Shown here: positions 62,341 to 64,000 of the stretch, piece after piece
Layout of the letters: every line of letters begins with the position of its first letter
Numbering within the stretch: the stretch's first letter is position 1
Assembly (NCBI GenBank): GCA_028820635.1
Contig: JAPPIG010000074.1
Span: 62,001-126,000 of the forward strand
DNA: 64,000 nt
Reading direction: 5' to 3'
DNA from: Candidatus Poribacteria bacterium
Lineage (GTDB): Bacteria > Poribacteria > WGA-4E > WGA-3G
The notes under the pieces: generated by a model
Told to the model about the DNA's origin: nothing
The model's database searches: none
The model's input: the letters and a program-made list of their open reading frames with translations, nothing else
Translations under genes and position numbers: made by a program

Positions 62341-63165
62341 CTATTCCTCCTTTATAGCTGCGCGGTCTGCAGCTGCCCATGCTTCCCACCGTTCTTCGTC
62401 AGATTGGAGAAAGCCTGAGTTGCATCGTGGTTGTAGCTGCTCGTCAACACCGAGAAGTCGCATCAGTTGATGGTTGTTTACCTCTTTTGCCTCTTCAAGC
62501 AGTTTTTGTGTTTGCGGTCCCGTGTGGTGATCGGTGTGTTTGAGCCATGTCAAGTTGTAATAGATGCTGAAAAAGTAGCGCAGTTGCCCAGAGGTGTTTG
62601 GTGTGCCAGAATGGATAAGCCCGTTGTGCGTAATGACAACATCCCCCGCTTTCATGTGAATGATAGTTTCATCAGGATGCGGAATTCCACGGTCAGCATC
62701 TTCAATAGTAATCGGTTTTCGGTGTGAACCGACAATAACGCGTAATGGACCAAATTCATCCGTGAGGTCTTGTAGGTATGAGATTGCATTGATGGCATTG
62801 GGGCGATGATAAGCGTCGGTAAAAGGCACATGCGCCCACCGATCACGATGCCATCCTGAAACTCTCCCTTCCGCCTTTTCCAATTCAATTGAAGGAAACG
62901 CGGCAAGCGTTAGATTGTCTAACTGCACAAAAGGCCCCATCACTTTTTCTATAAACTCAAGTATAGTCGGATGTGAGACAGCGGGCCACATCAGTTCAGG
63001 TGCTAATTCAAGCGTGTTGCCGAACCATGTTTGTCCGTTATGTGCTGCAGATAGTTCTTGGTGCTTCTCTTTCCAGAGTTCCATCTGTTTTTCGTCAAAA
63101 ACTTTCTCAAAGATAGCGAAGCCATCGGTTTTATATGCTTCAAGTCGTTGCTCTAATGTAGCCAT
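62341..63165 (-). CDS. Phytanoyl-CoA dioxygenase (PhyH) family protein
   Basis: 274 residues, AGGAAGGAAC before ATG. Fe(II) ligands H-x-D in GWHRDRWAHVPF and His in THNGLIHSGTPNTS, Arg in GQLRYFFSIYYN for 2-oxoglutarate, and VIVGSHRKPI as the usual strand. First gene of the pair. The upstream region to 63232 is AT-rich and shows no further gene. Confidence 0.9.
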   Translation of the reverse strand: MATLEQRLEAYKTDGFAIFEKVFDEKQMELWKEKHQELSAAHNGQTWFGNTLELAPELMWPAVSHPTILEFIEKVMGPFVQLDNLTLAAFPSIELEKAEGRVSGWHRDRWAHVPFTDAYHRPNAINAISYLQDLTDEFGPLRVIVGSHRKPITIEDADRGIPHPDETIIHMKAGDVVITHNGLIHSGTPNTSGQLRYFFSIYYNLTWLKHTDHHTGPQTQKLLEEAKEVNNHQLMRLLGVDEQLQPRCNSGFLQSDEERWEAWAAADRAAIKEE

Positions 63166-63232
63166 TGTTCCTTCCTATTGAACTATTTAGACTATATTTC
63201 GGTCTTAGTGTTATCATACACATTCGATTAAA

Positions 63233-63284
63233 TCATTATTTAATGTCTATTGTTAACGTCATTATTTAATGTCTATTGTTAACG
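63233..63284 (+). repeat. Two perfect tandem 26-bp repeats
   Basis: A 26-bp unit beginning TCATTATTTAATGTC and ending TTGTTAACG occurs twice head to tail (63233-63258, 63259-63284). The end of the second unit runs into the left end of the MITE-like element. Confidence 0.85.
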
Positions 63285-63435
63285 TGAGTTTGAAAAAGTT
63301 TTCACCCACAGCGTTCTCTGTTATTTTTGGCAAAAAACGGCACAACCTAACAGGTTATGCTACAAAAATAGTGCTTTTTTTAGCCCTGAAAAGTGTTTAG
63401 AGCGAACTCACATTTTTATTATCAAACTCACGTTA
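63280..63435. mobile_element. MITE-like 156-bp element with 14-bp terminal inverted repeats
   Basis: TAACGTGAGTTTGA (63280-63293) and TCAAACTCACGTTA (63422-63435) are exact complements with TA at the outer ends, the target type of IS630/Tc1-mariner elements. No coding capacity. It sits 10 bp downstream of the WD40 gene. IS630-like transposase remnants occur at the start of this window. Confidence 0.6.
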
Positions 63436-63445
63436 TTGTTATGTC

Positions 63446-64000
63446 TTACTTCCTAATCAACATCCGCCGTGTAGCATTAAACTGGCCTGCGGTGAGTGTA
63501 TAGAAATACACACCACTTGCCACAGCTTCGCCCTGTGCATTTTTACCATCCCAATGCGCTGCACGCCCACGCGTTTGATATGTACCTGCCGGTTGATGCC
63601 CTAAATCAAGTTGGCGGACCACAGTGCCACGTGCATCGTAGATCGTAATCTGCACATCACTGGCATTTGATAAACGATACGGTATCCACGTCTCCGGGTT
63701 GAACGGGTTCGGATAGTTTTGGAACAGTTGATTACGCTTTATCTGCCCAAGTGTGACAAGTTTCTTGCCGCGTGACTCAACAGAAGACGGCTCATCCGCA
63801 TCTTTCCCATCATCAGTCTCATCAGCAAGGGATGTGTAATCCCATAAGAGAATGGTGGCGTCGTCGCTCCCACTTGCGATAGTTTTTCCATCCGGACTGA
63901 ACGCTACGCTATTGATACTTCCTCTATGTCCTTTGAGTATTCTCTTTTCTTCACCGGTAGCAACATCCCACAGACGGATAGTGATGTCCTGACTTCCACT
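63446..64000 (-). CDS. WD40 repeat protein with C-terminal FlgD/T9SS-like domain (partial, 5' end outside window)
   Basis: 185 codons are visible and the frame is open to the window edge. The edge part holds the last WD40 blades (SGSQDITIRLWDVATG, GHRGSINSVAFSPDGKTI, DDATILLWD). A linker and the exported-protein end follow: QNYPNPFNPETWIPYRL, VQITIYDARGTVVRQLDLGH, AAHWDGKNAQGEAVASGVYFYTLTAG and terminal RRMLIRK. This is the FlgD-Ig/type-A sorting layout. It is probably a large secreted or surface protein. Confidence 0.88.
   Translation of the reverse strand, partial: SGSQDITIRLWDVATGEEKRILKGHRGSINSVAFSPDGKTIASGSDDATILLWDYTSLADETDDGKDADEPSSVESRGKKLVTLGQIKRNQLFQNYPNPFNPETWIPYRLSNASDVQITIYDARGTVVRQLDLGHQPAGTYQTRGRAAHWDGKNAQGEAVASGVYFYTLTAGQFNATRRMLIRK

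Noticed and set aside
63233..63284. Possible CRISPR or tandem array
   Set aside because: Two abutting copies with no spacer.

Overview
This 64 kb window looks like a bacterial chromosome segment of Candidatus Poribacteria type or a close relative. That is inference from gene content, since there is no rRNA or other phylogenetic marker here. The supporting signs are phytanoyl-CoA dioxygenase-like (PhyH) genes, several Gfo/Idh/MocA oxidoreductases, a sulfatase-fold hydrolase, a SUMF1-fold protein, two PorV/PorQ-like outer-membrane proteins, a WD40 protein ending in a FlgD/T9SS-like domain, and many dispersed hairpin repeats. No tRNA, rRNA, CRISPR array or prophage was recognised.

Region 1 (1-21.4 kb, all plus strand) starts with transposase debris: two IS630-like fragments and a frameshifted IS4-type transposase. 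It then carries five paralogous giant proteins. Each fuses an ECF sigma factor (regions 2 and 4), one transmembrane helix and a long exported BNR/sortilin-like beta-propeller. Promoters of the form TGCAA-N17-GCGTC (N18 in one case, GCATC, GCGTT or GTGTC in others) precede four of the five and also a secreted LamG-like gene, which suggests an autoregulated surface-sensing regulon. Two secreted or anchored proteins follow the fourth paralogue as an operon. The fifth paralogue is frameshifted at an A9 tract.

Region 2 (21.4-31.8 kb) holds an enolase-superfamily enzyme, a PhyH dioxygenase, a SUMF1-fold protein, two PorV/PorQ proteins, an MFS transporter, a UvrD-type helicase with an inserted GIY-YIG nuclease domain, a small basic protein of an unrecognised family, and a class I glutamine amidotransferase. 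Region 3 (31.8-36 kb, plus) has a PmoA-like gene with a possible leaderless promoter, miaB, map, and ccmC with a ccmD-like gene.

Region 4 (36.1-57.4 kb, minus) is mostly sugar and secondary metabolism. A four-gene operon encodes a discoidin-like lipid- or sugar-binding protein, a Gfo/Idh oxidoreductase, an ArsC-family selenoprotein (in-frame TGA read as Sec, with a SECIS-like hairpin) and an SDR. It is followed by a metzincin protease, SGNH hydrolase, TIM-barrel epimerase, a DUF4212/SSS symporter pair, a GmhA-like SIS protein, HEAT protein, trpB, a D-hydroxyacid dehydrogenase, an FAD-linked oxidase, Uma2, Fic and MoxR.

Region 5 (57.4-64 kb) is accessory. It has a RelE/RelB-like toxin-antitoxin pair, a PD-(D/E)XK-like protein, and a 1350-bp element with 16-bp terminal inverted repeats and an 8-bp target duplication but no transposase. 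That element carries a second, nonsense-interrupted copy of the small basic protein gene and a structured G+C-richer segment. The window ends with a sulfatase-fold hydrolase, two PhyH genes, a MITE-like element and the 3' end of a WD40 gene.
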